Source of the DNA: Leifsonia xyli subsp. cynodontis DSM 46306
GTDB taxonomy: Bacteria > Actinomycetota > Actinomycetes > Actinomycetales > Microbacteriaceae
Assembly (NCBI RefSeq): GCF_000470775.1
Contig: NC_022438.1
Location: 186,001-250,000, forward strand
DNA: 64,000 nucleotides
Direction of reading: 5' to 3'
Under the pieces are notes generated by a model, which saw only the letters and a program-made list of their open reading frames with translations, was not told the DNA's origin and did not search any database. Below, one piece after another: positions 63,815-64,000 of the stretch (its first letter is position 1; each line of letters opens with the position of its first letter). A program made the translations under genes and the position numbers.

Positions 63815-64000
63815 ATGACCACCACCGGCACAGCCTTCCCCGCCGCATCGACCCGCGCCCGTGCGCTGGAACACCTGCGCGACCTCGTGGGCCGGCCGGA
63901 CGCCGATTTTCACGACGGGCAGTACGAGGCCGTCTCGGCGCTGGTCGACGAGCGGCGGCGCGCCCTCGTCGTCCAGCGCACGGGATGGGGGAAGTCGGCG
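63815..64000 (+). CDS. RecQ/DEAD-type DNA helicase, N-terminal part
   Basis: ATG at 63815 opens a frame that leaves the window after 62 codons: MTTTGTAFPAASTRARALEH, FHDGQYEAVSALVDERRRAL and VVQRTGWGKSA, the last being the Walker A region in the form known from actinobacterial RecQ-like helicases. A Q-motif-like FHDGQYEAV precedes it. The domain order beyond cannot be seen, so the subfamily is provisional. Confidence 0.78.
   Translation, partial: MTTTGTAFPAASTRARALEHLRDLVGRPDADFHDGQYEAVSALVDERRRALVVQRTGWGKSA

Overview
The window is high-GC actinobacterial DNA. Gene content and order (tRNA-Trp/secE/nusG/rplK/rplA, hadAB-like/murB, a menaquinone block, BldC-like and bS22-like small genes), many recent pseudogenes and multicopy IS elements suggest Microbacteriaceae, most likely Leifsonia xyli or a close relative. 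That assignment is inference from remembered gene content; no database was searched.

Layout. 1-645: 3' end of a FAD oxidoreductase. 820-3578: a minus-strand lipoprotein plus DUF1023-type hydrolase pair, both frameshifted. 3716-9705: an IclR regulator divergent from a dead histidine-utilisation cluster (hutH, hutU, hutI), with hutI fused in frame to the tail of a sugar-binding-protein gene. 9810-12034: a sugar ABC ATPase abutting an IS481 remnant. 12035-20150: winged-helix protein, upp (frameshifted), tadA, CDF transporter, proC, a damaged DUF559-like gene, the K+ uptake pair, ArsR. 20199-21097: IS5-family copy 1. 21151-29320: small regulatory and ribosomal genes, glutaredoxin, Dabb, two tandem GntR genes, then menaquinone genes (isochorismate synthase, MenG, polyprenyl synthase) and an FprA-type reductase. 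29383-32501: an acyltransferase gene destroyed by IS5 copy 2. 32804-40110: YajQ, tRNA-Tyr, three pseudogenes (membrane protein, inositol monophosphatase, M23 peptidase), GH13 glucosidase, tRNA-Thr/Met, fructokinase. 40327-41432: IS481 copy 2, truncating a PucR regulator next to a succinate-semialdehyde dehydrogenase. 43819-52342: LAxTG surface protein, catalase/FurA, Na+/H+ antiporter, a 27-residue peptide gene with its own operator and terminator, hadAB-like genes and murB. 52343-53449: IS481 copy 3, truncating an NlpC-like secreted protein. 53984-54316: tRNA-Glu, -Asp, -Phe. 54329-59005: an accessory island (XRE regulator, seven-TM protein, secreted protein, dead MobF relaxase) fused to a truncated S53 protease gene. 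60838-63505: rplA, rplK, nusG, secE, tRNA-Trp. 63815-64000: start of a RecQ-like helicase.

Genome decay dominates: at least fifteen genes carry frameshifts (often at G/C runs), TGG-to-stop or CAG-to-stop changes, IS insertions or fusions. Intact housekeeping genes lie between them.

The least explained items are the small peptide gene at 50097-50180 with a palindromic operator, a roughly 65-bp palindromic repeat family (three copies), IS481 elements whose transposase stop codon comes from the CTAG target, and the XRE/seven-TM/secreted-protein cassette behind tRNA-Phe.
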